Part shown: positions 22,861 to 34,900 of the stretch, one piece after another
Position numbering within the stretch: the first letter of the stretch is position 1
Layout of the letters: every line of letters begins with the position of its first letter
DNA from: Austropuccinia psidii
Lineage: Eukaryota; Basidiomycota; Pucciniomycetes; Pucciniales; Sphaerophragmiaceae
Direction of reading: 5' to 3'
Length of the DNA stretch: 64,000 nt
NCBI GenBank assembly: GCA_023105745.1
Contig: JALGQZ010000007.1
Location: 1,690,592 to 1,754,591 of the forward strand
Notes under the pieces: generated by a model
Database searches by the model: none
What the model saw: the letters and a program-made list of their open reading frames with translations, nothing else
What the model was told of the DNA's origin: nothing
Program-made: the position numbers and the translations under genes

Positions 22861-23562
22861 TATCCCTCATTTGATTTTGCATTTCCCTTAGAGAAAACCT
22901 CTTCCCCTTCAAAATTCCAATTTCATGCTTGATTCTGACCCTTGATTTTGCTAGAAAGTAATTGAAAGAACGGTTGTCTTCATTCTGTGCTGCAACTCCC
23001 TTATATTCTGGAACAACCCAAGGAGAGCTTGCATATGCTGAATTGGCAAGTAAGTACTGATCCTTTTCATAAAGCTCTTGAGGTGTTTGTGCTATTTTCA
23101 TATGTTGATAGACATTCAAATCATGAAGTGACCCAGTACAACCAACATGTAGAGCAGTGAACTGTTTTTCATATTTCAAACCAGTTGCATTGACATGGAA
23201 TACCTTAATTGTAAAAAATCAGTAAAAATGAAATAAATAATGAAAATTCAACAGCTTACCTCTTTTTGCAATCAAAATAAGCTTCACCATCATTGGGGGG
23301 ATGTTGTGATAATGGTATGAGACTCCCATCAATAAACCCAATGCGCCCAGCAAAGCCTTCTGCCTGCATTACTTGAGACATCTCTCTTCATTGTTCTATT
23401 TTTGGTCACACAATCACTTTGCGCTTCAACTTCATTAATATCTGGATCACTCTTTGAGTGTACAACACAAAAGCCCCATGGCTAATTCAAAATAACATTC
23501 CAAACTTTCCCAAAGTGGCCCCATTGCCATTTGATCCTAGCCTTGATAGTGCCACAGCCAAT

Positions 23563-24188
23563 TGGATGGAAGGATTGCATTGTTTGTTTTGTGATGAGTT
23601 TTGAGAGGTTTTATTATCTTGAATTTGTGCAACCAATTTTTCAAATTATTCATGTGTGGTCCTACATAGCTGTTGAAACCCTTCAGATGATAATGTTTGG
23701 AAATCATTCATTGTATACATGTATTTTTATGGATATCTTCTACAAGGATTGATGTATCTTTGTGATATTATCATATCTAATAAGATTATATCTTCCTGGA
23801 TATCAGAATAACTATCAGAGCTGAGAGCATCAATGAACTGCAGTGAGTTTAACATTTGAAGTAAAGGTATAAATGAAGAAAAGATGTATAGAAAATGCAA
23901 TCTTAAATCAAATAACTTAATAAATGACCAGTAAATTCAGATTTTATGCAAGAGAAGGGGAGTTTCATGCAATTCAACATGCCCTTACTGAGTTGTGTGT
24001 TGTAAAAATGTCCCTTTAAGTGAAGCTAAAGGAAGGATTTTAGTATCAAAACAAGGGGTTTGGTACCAAAAAACCTGGGTTTTTGTACCTCAAAATACCT
24101 CACCTCTTGAGGTGTGGGATTTCCCAAATCCCAAAAAGCTAATGCAAGATTTGGCAAGAAGAAACTCGGGATTTTGAGTGTGGGATTT
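23563..24188. other. Right subterminal region of the Harbinger element
   Basis: No coding region that I can support. From about 24050 it carries repeated short motifs (GGTACCAAAAAACC, ACCTCAC...GTGAGGT-like inverted pieces, TGTGGGATTT twice) resembling the AATCCC motifs at the other end (16548-16580). Such subterminal repeats are often transposase sites. Confidence 0.5.
24184..24188. repeat. Target site duplication of element B (left)
   Basis: GATTT, repeated exactly at 34901-34905, where it also forms the inner end of the right Harbinger TIR. Confidence 0.9.
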
Positions 24189-26214
24189 TGTGAGCCTTTG
24201 AGATATGACCACATACCCAATAAGGTCACAAAAAAGACTCAGAATAATTATACCTTTAATATAATTATATTAAAATTACTTAGAATAATTATACATTAAA
24301 AATAATTACTTAAATATACAAAAAATACCATAAATTGTTACAAAAATTGGTTTAACTTAAAAACCAATGAATCAACATGTAAAATAAATTATACCATTGG
24401 ATTACCCATGGTAAAATACACATATACCATTTTTATGGCATATCTGTAAAGTCAATATTTAATGAATTATAAGGTATAATACCTTATAAAAACCATAAAA
24501 CCTTATTTATCTCAAGGACTAATGAAACAACATGTGAAATAAATTGTACCAGTGGATTCCCCACGAAGCTCCACACATAAAACAATTAATAAGCTAATTT
24601 CCAAAGTTAATACTTAAGGAATTAACCTGAATATATGCACTTTTTTGGTCAACACATATATTCAAGGATCATAGCTAATATCTCCTAAACTATACATGAT
24701 AGAATGATGAACCAAAAATAAAGTTACCACGTAATTACTGTAAAAACACAGATATGAACTTTATTTTACAAATCATAAACAAGGTGAAAACCTATGATGA
24801 AATATTGATAAAAATCAACAGAGCTGTTGACCACTTTGTTGTGAAAGTATTCCAAACTTAAAAAAAGGTATACAATTGGATTCTACTAGTTCATTCGTGA
24901 AGAATGATGTAATTTTTATTATTAAATTCAGGGTATAACCCCTGAAATCAAGGTTTGAAGTTTAAAATACTGAGTTTCAACAGAAAAGATGAGTTACAAG
25001 AAAAATCATCAAAATTAGAGTTTTGATGATGTAATGAAAAGCTCTTGGAAGCATAATAAGGTTATTCCAGGCTATCAGAATTCACTCTCTGAATTGCTGT
25101 AGCGTGTAAATCTTAGAAGTTATTGAGGATCAAAGTTTGAGCTTAATTTGAGCAGTTATGATCACTCACAGTAACCTTAATTTGAGTTTAACAATCTTAA
25201 GAGTGATAAAATTGGTGAATACTATTAGTTTATGATTAAAACTAATAAAATCCACGAAATTTGGGGTTCTGCCAAGCCTCTGATGTCATAAAACCTAGAG
25301 TTATAGTGATAACTCTAAATAATGGTGCAATAATGATGTAATATGGTTTGATAATGATGTAATCATCTCCAAACCTTAAACTATTGATCAATTCCAGTGG
25401 ATATGATCAGTACACGTCTACTAGAAGCCTTTTGGACTCTAGGAGGGAGGTATTTAATATAAATAGAGCTCTTTTTACTCTATTTTCCCCTCAGACGCAT
25501 CAAAAACATTAAATCAATTAAATCAAAGGTAATTTCTTTATTATTTATATATAAAACTATTATATTATTAAAGACCAAAGACCACCTTGTTTTAATCATC
25601 TATTTTGACGTGATTAAATCATTTATTTAATTGTTTTTGCTAAAAATCTCTTTAAAAACTGATTTCCACGTTAAAATCCAGAATAATTTGTAATTTTCTT
25701 TATTTTTATTGTAAATACAATTTGAAAAAGTTGTAGTTATATTTTTTGGCGTAAAATATTTCAAAATTATTATATTAAGTGTTAAAAGTAGGTTATTTTC
25801 TCTTATTATAATAATTTCTCTATTATTACTCTCTTAATAATTCTTTAATTAATATAAATAGTATTTATATTAATTCATAACTTTAATATTAGTAATATTA
25901 TTGTTATTAATTGTTTTTTTATTAATAAAAAGCAATTTTCTACACCTTTATTATTTGTTGGTAACAATAATAAAGAGCTTTTTGAATATATTAATTATTT
26001 TATATTAATATATTTATTTATTATATTATATTTTCATAATATAAATTATATTATTATATTTATTTAATAATATAATTATTTTACGCCATAATAATAATAA
26101 TTATTTATTATTATTATATTTTTAATCTTATTTATTCAATTCATAAGGACATTCAGAGTACAATAAGTAATTAATTAGTAATTTTTACTTATTGTTTCAT
26201 AGTCAAACCTTACA
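24189..26214 (+). repeat. 5' LTR of element B
   Basis: 2026 bp, nearly identical to 32875-34900. It contains a conserved promoter-like block near 25380-25530 (TATAAATAG, then GAGCTC, then a pyrimidine-rich start region). Confidence 0.95.
25458..25466 (+). promoter_or_regulatory. TATA box of the family-B LTR promoter
   Basis: TATAAATAG followed by AGCTC is conserved in all four family-B LTRs (also 34144, about 51467 and 55866). It lies downstream of a conserved GATATGATC...CTACTAGAAGCC block. About 70 bases downstream is a splice-donor-like AAAG/GTAATTT (25529). Position and conservation suggest the U3/R promoter. Confidence 0.6.
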
Positions 26215-26235
26215 TTTGGGGGACTGGCCATGATA
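26215..26235 (+). other. Primer-binding region of element B
   Basis: Directly after the 5' LTR comes TTTGGGGGACTGGCCATGAT. Elements C and D have TTTGGGGGCCTGGC at the same place (52212 and 56563). It is the candidate site for the first-strand primer. Confidence 0.6.
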
Positions 26236-26732
26236 TTTACTTAAAAGACCTTTAAAAAGATTCTAATTGGGTTTATCCAATAATAAATTATATTTATAAT
26301 CATAAAATTATATAATAATTTTATATTTTATTGATTTTAAAAGCTATTGAGGCATTTGGAAAGCAATTGTACTGTCTTACACATGGTTTTTTCACATCCT
26401 TAGACTTGCAAGAACTTTCTTTGAGTGACTCTAGTGATTAAAAAAGATAATTTATAAATTAAAAATAATTTTTTATAATTTAATTTTGTAAAAGAATCAT
26501 ATTCATTTTTTATTTTATTCTTTAAAAATAAAAAGATAAAAAATATTAAAAAATATTAAAAACCAATAAAAAAAAAAAAAAAAAAAGTTACTTTTTTATT
26601 AATTTTTATTCATTTCTTTATTCATTTCAAGTTTTTAAAGATATAAAAGCAATTTCTACGTGGCAAATTGCCATATCTTGCCAAAAAATAACACTTCTTA
26701 TAAAAAGACTTATATTTATTTGTCTTTTTTAG

Positions 26733-28721
26733 TGTTTGAAGATAACCCAACAGAAGACAACCAAGCTACTGTTGAGAGATTGGTGGAAGAAACTTGTCAA
26801 AGTTCTCCAACACCAGTTATCACCAAAAGAAAGAAAGCTAAGAAATTAGACTTTCCAGGACCCACCATTCAAGACTCTGAAGGTGAGCACCTCTTTTATA
26901 ATTGCCATAAAAAGAATGTTTATCCTAAAATACTTTTATTTCTTATTTTCTTAAATTATGACTACCAGAAGAGGCTCCCAATACTCCATCCAATCAGATG
27001 GAGCTGGACTCAGAGGTAGAACTGATCCCTCAAAAGGGAAAAGAAAGGGCAATATCCCCAGTGGAACAGAATCCACACAAGGAAGTGCCTTATCCCAAAG
27101 GCAAGTCCCAGAAATGCCCATGATATCTGAACCTGAATTGGAGCTAAGTATGAGTAACTCAAATAGGTACAAATCACATTCAGAGGGCTCAAATAGACAT
27201 CTACATGAGCCAGTACAAGCAGTATTACACAGTGTACAAGGACAAAGATTGGGAAATGCTGCCTCAAATACACCAAGGAGTGATGAACTCCTGGCACATC
27301 CTGAAAAAGTTCCTCAAAGAGGAGGAGATAGTGAAATACTGCAATGGATGGAATCCACTGTCATCCAAACCTCAAATCAAAAAAATCAAGGATTACCACC
27401 CCAAAAAGAGGGGAGCAACCAAGGAAGAAGCCCCAGTAGCTTCTACCAGCAAGCCCCAAGCCAGCCCACTTCCCCAAGAAGGGAAGAAGAACAAGAAAAA
27501 GCATTGGAGGAAACCATATTCCCCAAGCTACAGGATCCCAAGAATCCAAAAGGATGCCATGGACAATGTTTTCAACATGGCCAGAACCTTGATGGAATTC
27601 AAGGACAAGGAAGAGCGAAGAATTAGACAATCTCATTTCCCAAAGAAATAACCTTGTCCAAAGATGTTGTAAATACTTTAACATAAATTAAAAATAGTAT
27701 ATTACCTCTAAAAGAAATTAAAGATAGTTTATTATCACTACAAGAAATAAATAACAATTTATCTTCTTTAACAAAAATTGTTGTGCAAAACAAGAAAGAA
27801 ATTGACAACATTAAGTTTATTGTTGAAAATAATAAACCAAAGAATTTAATTGACAATACTCAAAAATTGATACACGGACAACAAGAATTGTATAAATACA
27901 TAAAAGATATCAAAGACAAGACTTTGACAATCAATTATGATGTGAGTATTGACAATCTTACAGAAAAATTAAATAAATTAAGTATTTCTGTAGAAAAATT
28001 TGAAGAAAAGACTTCATCACACCAAAAATTACTTTTGGACCATGTGGAAAAAAGTGATGAAGAAAGAATGCATCTGAAAGATGATATTCAGAGTGAAATA
28101 AGGCTTATTACTGAAAAAATGGATAAAATTAACAAGGCTAATTTAAATATGCCAAAGTTATCAACACCATTTTCTCATATAAGAAGCCCTGTTAAAACAA
28201 AAGAGGAATTGTCAAATCCTTTCATAACAGACTTGAGTCACCAAGATAATAACCAAGTCTTAATGAAGGAAGCACCTCAATTGAAGGAATGGCCAACATT
28301 CACAGGAGAAGGTGAATATGACCACATGTCATTTATTAAAACAATTGACATGTTACAAGAAGACTATGCCATACCAGATGAATTAATCACTGCAAGATTA
28401 CATTCATTGTTTGAGAAATCTGCAAAAAGATGGTATTATGGCATAAGACAAACAAATGGTAAAAATACCTGGTCTTGGTGGAAAAAAGAAATAATCACCA
28501 AGTGGGCAAATGATGCCTGGAGGTATAAGATAGAAAATGCATTTGAAAACTCTTTCTTTGACCCAGAGAAAGACAAGCCTTTAGCTTGGTTCTTGAAACA
28601 AGTTGAAAGGCTTAATGCACTGTACCCAGAAATGTCACAAAAGATGGTGCACATGAAAATACTTAAAAAATGTGGAGGGGAACTAGAACATTCCCTAAGA
28701 AGCAGGTGTATAGAACCATGA
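26733..28721 (+). pseudogene. gag of element B, intron-containing
   Basis: A TTTTTTAG acceptor ends at 26732. The exon 26733-26882 (VFEDNPTEDN..., LDFPGPTIQDSE) is followed by an intron of 86 bp (26883-26968) and an exon starting EEAPNTPSNQ. A likely GC-AG intron (27101-27166, GCAAGT...ATAG, 66 bp) removes three stops and continues into IDIYMSQYKQYY. That frame runs to a TAA at 27649-27651. The rest of Gag (coiled region from 27783, then LKEWPTFTGEGEYDH, WWKKEIITKWANDAW, LNALYPEMSQKM) is in the -1 frame. An in-frame TGA at 28719-28721 separates it from the knuckle region. The start codon is unresolved: no ATG occurs in the first recognised exon. Confidence 0.8.
27101..27166 (+). other. Candidate GC-AG intron in family-B gag
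   Basis: AAAG/GCAAGT is a canonical GC donor, and the 66-bp segment ends ATAG. Removing it keeps the frame and skips TGA, TAA and TAG codons. Element C (53081-53146) and D (57409-57474) keep the same length, donor and position, with an even better AACAG acceptor. Confidence 0.55.
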
Positions 28722-31700
28722 TCCACAGAAGAGTATATAAAGGCACTGGAAGATATAGTGACAAGAACAAAAATTGGCAGGACTTGGAAAAAATTGGACA
28801 TTAAAAGCCCAAATAAACCATTTATCAAAAAAGATAAATCAAAAGAATCCTTTAAGCCCAATAAATACAACAATAATGAGCAAAGAAAATGCCATAAATG
28901 TGGAGGTATTGGACACTTAGCCAATAATTGCCTTAAAAAAGCAAAGATTAATGAAATTGTGGAAACAGAAAACCACAATGACAAAGAAGAGGAATCTGAC
29001 TCTGAAAAAGAGACAGAAGAGTCAGAAAGCTCTGAAAGTGATGAAATCAATATAATTAATGCACAAATTAATAATATTGATATAATTTATGAAGTACTGG
29101 ATGTTAATTCAAACTTACCACAAGTTGGAACATCTGACACAAACCTGACAAACATACAAGATGCCAAAATGTATAGAACCAAACCTGCAAGAGGAATGGG
29201 ATATACAGCTGGAAAATCAAGTATAAGTATTGTTATGGTTGATAACCAAGAAGGAAAAGTTAACTTGGATACAGGAGCATATTGCACTTGTGTTGGCAAA
29301 AGTTATTTAAAAACCATTGTCCCAAACTGGCAAGAAAAACTTATGCCAATACAAGGTGTCAAATTTAGTAATGCAAGTGAGAGCATGAAGCCCCTTGGAA
29401 TAATTGATTTAACACTAATTTTTCCTCATCCCTCACAATGTGTCAGAATTAAAGTAGAGTTTGTAGTAATGGACAACTGTACTAGTAATCATTTCATACT
29501 TGGGAATGACTACTTATCAATCTATGGTATAGATATCTCTAACCAAAAAGATAGATATTTTACCATAGGAGATAACAAAAGACAAAAGTTTGGCTTCTTA
29601 AATAACAAAAAACAAATCACAGTTATTAAGAAGGAAGAAAAAATTCCAGAAAAGGAACTTTTTATATCTGAACAACTTAGAGAGGCAGAATTCAATCAAG
29701 AATTAACAGAAAAAATGAAAGAAAAATTGATTGACCTCTTATTTAAGTATAAAAATGCCTTTGCAACTGACAAAGAGCCACTAGGTGCCATAATTGGACA
29801 TGAAGTGGATATAATTCTTAATGTAGAAAAGCCTTAACCACCTTTATTAAGAAGACCTGCTTATCCAGCCAGTCCAAGGGCTAGATAAGCCTTAGAAGTG
29901 CACATTAAGGAATTAATGGACCTTGGAGTATTAAGAAAGGTTGGACATAATGAACAAGTAGAAGTTACTACACCTGTCATTATAACTTGGCATAATGGAA
30001 AATCAAGGATGGTAGGAGACTTCAGAGCCCTGAACACCTATACCATTCCAGACAGATATCCAATACCTAGAATCCATGAGACATTGACCCAATTGTCACA
30101 AGCTAAGTTCATCACAGCTATGGATGCTCTTAAGGGTTTTCATCAAAATGTCTTAACAGACAATGCCAAGAAACTACTAAGAATAATAGTCCATTGTGGA
30201 ATTTTTGAATACTTAAGAATGCCATTTGGGATAAAAAATGCACCTTCCCATTATCAAAGAATGATGAATACCATATTCCCTGAAGAATTATCAGAAGGAT
30301 GGTTAATTATCTATATTGATGATATCATAGTTTGCTCAGAAACTTGGGAAAATCACCTTACAAGACTAGAAAGGGTACTACAAAAAACAGTCCAAGTGAA
30401 TATGAAAATTTCCTTGAAAAAGTGTCATTTTGCATATAGTGAATTAAAAGCACTAGGAGATGTTGTATCTGGACTTAGTCTAGGCATAGACAAAAATAAA
30501 GTAGCAGCAGTAATACTCAAACCAATGCCTCAAACCAAAAAAGAAATGCAATCATTTTTAGGATTTGCTGGTTACTATAGATAGCATATAAAAGACTTTT
30601 CAAAAATTGCCAAATCCTTATATAAATTATGTGACCAACAAACAGCTTATGAAATGACTGAAGAAAGGGTCAAGGCATATGAAGAATTGAAAAATTCACT
30701 AACAAATGCCCCATTTCTTCTAATGCCAGATTGGAAACTACCTTTCAAACTATACATTGATGCTTGTGGAGAAGGATTAGGTGCTGCACTTCACCAAGCA
30801 CAAATTATCAATGATAAACCAGTGGAAGGACCAATTTGTTTCATTTCAAGGCAAATAAAGCCAACAGAAGCAAGGTATGGAGCAAGCCAAATGGAATGCT
30901 TATGCCTAGTGTGGGCTTTAGAAAAACTGCATTATTATTTGGATGGCACAGTATTTGATGTAATCACAGACTGTAATGCTGTGAAATCACTATTAAATAT
31001 GAAGACTCCAAATAGACATATGCTGAGATGGCAAATTGCTATCCAAGAATATAGAGGAAATATGACTATTGTACATAAATCTGGAAATATTCATAAAAAT
31101 GCAGATGGTCTTAGCAGATGGGCTTTAGCAAATACCCCTGACAATCCAGCATGGGTACCACAAGAAGAGCACCATATAGAAGGAATATGTGTCACAGACA
31201 TAGGCACAGAATTCTTTAACCAAGTTAAAGAAAGCTATAAGACAGACAAAAATTGCCATATCTTAAGCCAACTTCTAATGAAAGACTGCAAAGATCCATC
31301 ACTTTCATCAAAACTAGATGAAATATGGAAAAAGGCATATGATGAAGGAAGATTCCACCTCCTTGATGGAATCCTTTACCATAGAACAAAACACACATGT
31401 GTTATGGCCTTAACAGATAGAACACTAATAAACACTATTTTACATGAGTGTCATGATAGTGTTGCATCTGGACATCTCTCAGAAGATAGGACACTAGAGA
31501 GGGTGAAAACCTGCTCTTGGTGGCCAAATTGGAAGAAAGATGTTGCAGAGTACTGCCAAACCTGTGACAGATTTCAAAAAGCCAACAGAGCCACAGGAAA
31601 GAAATTTGGAATGATGATCCAAATCCAAGAACCAAAATCCCCATGGGAAATAGTTCATATGGATTGGGTAACAGCACTACCTCCAGGAGGAGACAGGAGC

Positions 31701-32755
31701 TATAATGCATGTCTAGTGTTAGTTGACAGGTACAGTAAAACTCCCATGTTCTTACCATGTCATAAAGATGACACAGCTATGGATACAGCCATAATGATAT
31801 GGAATAAAGTCATTAGCCACACAGGCTTATTCAAAAATATTATAAGTGACAGAGACCCAAAGTTCACTTCAGCATTATGGACAAATCTCCATAAATTCTT
31901 TGGGACAAAGCTATAATTCTCAACAGCTTACCATCCCCAAACTGATGGTTTAGCAGAAAGAATGATGCAGACCTTAGAGGGCATGATCAGAAGATTCTGT
32001 GCTTATGGGCTAGAATTCAAAGATTCTGATGGTTTTACCCATGATTGGTGTACACTAATACCAGCACTTGAACTGGCATATAAGACATCAATCCATTCTT
32101 CTACTGGCAAAACACCAGCAATGCTAGAGAAAGGTTGGAATCCAAGACTTCCTTATGATACCCTCAAAAAGCACTTAGTGGACATACATCCAACAGCAAG
32201 CAGTTTTAAGATAATTCTTGACAAAGCAAGACACCATGCAAACAGATGCATGCAAGACTCTTTCAAATATGCAAAAGAAAGATGGGACAAAAGTCATAAA
32301 CCACCTGACTTCAAAATAGGAGATTTGGTATTAGTATCAACTCTTAACTTTAATAACATAAAAAGACCAAAGAAATTGAAAGATTCCTTTGCAGGACCAT
32401 TTATGGTAAAAGGACTTCATGGACCCAATGCTGTACAATTGGAACTTACAGGTGATTTAATGAATAAACACCCAACTTTCCCTGTAAGTCTTATAAAGCC
32501 TTACAGCTCAAGTGACAAGGAATTATTTCCACTGAAAAATAAACCCCCACTTGAAATTCCCCCTTTGAAAGAAGGAGAAGAAAAAAGAATTGTAAAAGTC
32601 CTTAAAGAAAGAAGGACAAGGAACAAAAAAGAAAGAGAATACCTTGTAAGGTATAGAAATCCAACTCAAGAAGATGAATGGCTACTTGAGAAAGATATAA
32701 CAAATGCTGATAAGCTACTGAGGAGGTTTAGATATGAAAGAAAACCTAAAGAATA
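28722..32755 (+). pseudogene. gag knuckle and pol polyprotein of element B
   Basis: The CCHC knuckle CHKCGGIGHLANNC (28890-28931) is intact. The aspartic protease has NLDTGAYC (Asp 29268-29270) and FILGNDYL. RT has YIDDIIVCS (30312-30323 for YIDD), and RNase H has [13 protein letters not shown] (Asp 30759). Integrase has the HHCC region (about 31440-31570) and the D, D, E codons at 31662 (HMDWV), 31848 (ISDRDP) and 31956 (LAERM). A chromodomain with REYLVRYRNP...EDEWLLEKD (about 32585-32740) closes the protein before TAA 32753-32755. Four stops interrupt: TAA 29835, TAA 29886, TAG 30582 and TAA 31914. Apart from these the frame is continuous, so gag and pol were a single polyprotein. Confidence 0.93.
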
Positions 32756-32856
32756 ACAAAATCAAGCATTATTGAGCTTCAGGACTGATAAAGTCTAATG
32801 AAGAGGTAGGACAGTGGATGATACCCTAATCACACATATCAGATTGTGGTACAATC

Positions 32857-32874
32857 TTTTTTGGTGGTAGGGAA
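32857..32874 (+). other. Polypurine tract of element B
   Basis: TTTTTTGGTGGTAGGGAA ends directly at the first base of the 3' LTR (TGTGAGCC at 32875). Confidence 0.65.
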
Positions 32875-34900
32875 TGTGAGCCTTTGAGATATGACCACAT
32901 ACCCAATAAGGTCACAAAAAAGACTCAGAATAATTATACCTTTAATATAATTATATTAAAATTACTTAGAATAATTATACATTAAAAATAATTACTTAAA
33001 TATACAAAAAATACCATAAATTGTTACAAAAATTGGTTTAACTTAAAAACCAATGAATCAACATGTAAAATAAATTATACCATTGGATTACCCATGGTAA
33101 AATACACATATACCATTTTTATGGTATATCTGTAAAGTCAATATTTAATGAATTATAAGGTATAATACCTTATAAAAACCATAAAACCTTGTTTATCTCA
33201 AGAACTAATTAAACAACATGTGAAATAAATTGTACCAGTGGATTCCCCACGAAGCTCCACACATAAAACAATTAATAAGCTAATTTCCAAAGTTAATACT
33301 TAAGGAATTAACCTGAATATATGCACTTTTTTGGTCAACACATATATTCAAGGATCATAGCTAATATCTCCTAAACTATACATGATAGAATGATGAACCA
33401 AAAATAAAGTTACCACGTAATTACTGTAAGAACACATATATGAACTTTATTTTACAAATTATAAACAAGGTTAAAACCTATGATGAAATATTGATAAAAA
33501 TCAACAGAGCTGTTGACCACTTTGTTGTGAAAGTATTCCAAACTTAAAAAAAGTATACAGTTGGATTCTACTAGTTCATTCGTGAAGAATGATGTAATTT
33601 TTATTATTAAATTCAGGGTATAACCCCCTGAAATCAAGGTTTGAAGTTTAAAATACTGAATTTCGACAGAAAAGATGAGTTACAAGAAAAATCATCAAAA
33701 TTAGAGTTTTGATGATGTAATGAAAGGCTCTTGGCAGCATAATACGGTTATGCCAGGCTATCAGAATTCACTCTCTGAATTGCTGTAGCGTGTAAATCTT
33801 AAAAGTTATTGAGGATCAAAGTTTGAGCTTAATTTGAGCAGTTATGATCACTCACAGTAACCTTAATTTAAGTTTAACAGTCTTAAGAGTGATACAATTG
33901 GTGGATACTATTAGTTTATGATTGAAACTAATAAAATCCATGAAATTTGGGGTTTTGCCAAGCCTCTGATGTCATCAAACTTAGAGTTATGGTGATAACT
34001 CCAAATAATGGTGTAATAATGATGTAATATGGTTTGATAATGATGTAATCATCTCCAAACCTTAAACTATTGATCAATTCCAGTGGATATGATCAGTACA
34101 CGTCTACTAGAAGCCTGTTGGACTCTAGGAGGGAGGTATTTACTATAAATAGAGCTCTTTTTACTCTATTTTCCCCTCAGACGCATCAAAAACATTAAAT
34201 CAATTAAATCAAAGGTAATTTCTTTATTCTTTATATATAAAACTATTATATTATTAAAGACCAAAGACCACTTTGTTGTAATCATCTATTTTGACGTGAT
34301 TAAATCATTTATTTAATTGTTTTTGCTAAAAATCTCTTTAAAAACTCATTTCCACGTTAAAATCCAGAATAATTTGTAATTTTCTTTATTTTTATTGTAA
34401 ATACAATTTGAAAAAGTTGTATTTATATTTTTTGGCGTAAAATATTTCAAAATTATTATATTAAGTGTTAAAAGTAGGTTATTTTCTCTTATTATAATAA
34501 TTTCTCTAATATTACTCTCTTAATAATTCTTTAATTAATATAAATAGTATTTATATTGATTCATAACTTTAATATTAGTAATATTATTGTTATTAATTGT
34601 TTTTTTATTAATAAAAAGCAGTTTTTTACGCCTTTATTATTTGTTGGTAACAATAATGAAGAGCTTTTTAAATATATTAATTATTTTATATTAATATATT
34701 TATTTATTATATTATATTTTCATAATATAAATTATATTATTATATTTATTTAATAATATAATTATTTTATGCCATAATAATAATAATTATTTATTATTAT
34801 TATATTTTTAATCTTATTTATTCAATTCATAAGGACATTCAGAGTACAATAAGTAATAAATTAGTAATTTTTACTTATTGTTTCATAGTCAAACCTTACA
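32875..34900 (+). repeat. 3' LTR of element B
   Basis: 2026 bp, the same length as the 5' LTR, with only scattered substitutions in the parts I compared. It is followed directly by the GATTT duplication. Confidence 0.95.

Larger units (their letters stand above)
20739..23562 (-). pseudogene. PIF/Harbinger DDE transposase, interrupted by a solo LTR
   Basis: The catalytic protein of the element, coded on the minus strand in two blocks around the insert at 21029-22855. Upstream block: GFAGRIGFIDGSLIPLSQ (first Asp, codon 23330-23328), a 56-bp intron (23259-23204, GTAAGC...AAG), GSLHDLNVYQ (second Asp), SSPWVVPEYKG, then RVRIKHEIGILKGKRFSL. In that last motif the family's third acid (Glu in RVxIEH) appears as Lys. 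Downstream block: a segment containing WVVSCMILHNML, the usual C-terminal Cys/Leu-His-Asn motif. Stops at the WP motif region (about 23400) and in the N-terminal third add to the inactivation. Orientation is convergent with the TET/JBP-like gene, whose 3' end lies 14 bp away. Confidence 0.85.
24189..34900 (+). mobile_element. Ty3/gypsy chromovirus B, full length, plus strand
   Basis: A 10.7-kb provirus with two LTRs of equal length (2026 bp each), TGTGAGCC...CCTTACA termini and a GATTT duplication. Internal order: primer-binding region, intron-containing gag, protease, RT, RNase H, integrase, chromodomain, polypurine tract. The sampled LTR segments differ at only a few positions, so the insertion is fairly recent. 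Even so, gag-pol contains five in-frame stops (28719, 29835, 29886, 30582, 31914). Confidence 0.95.
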
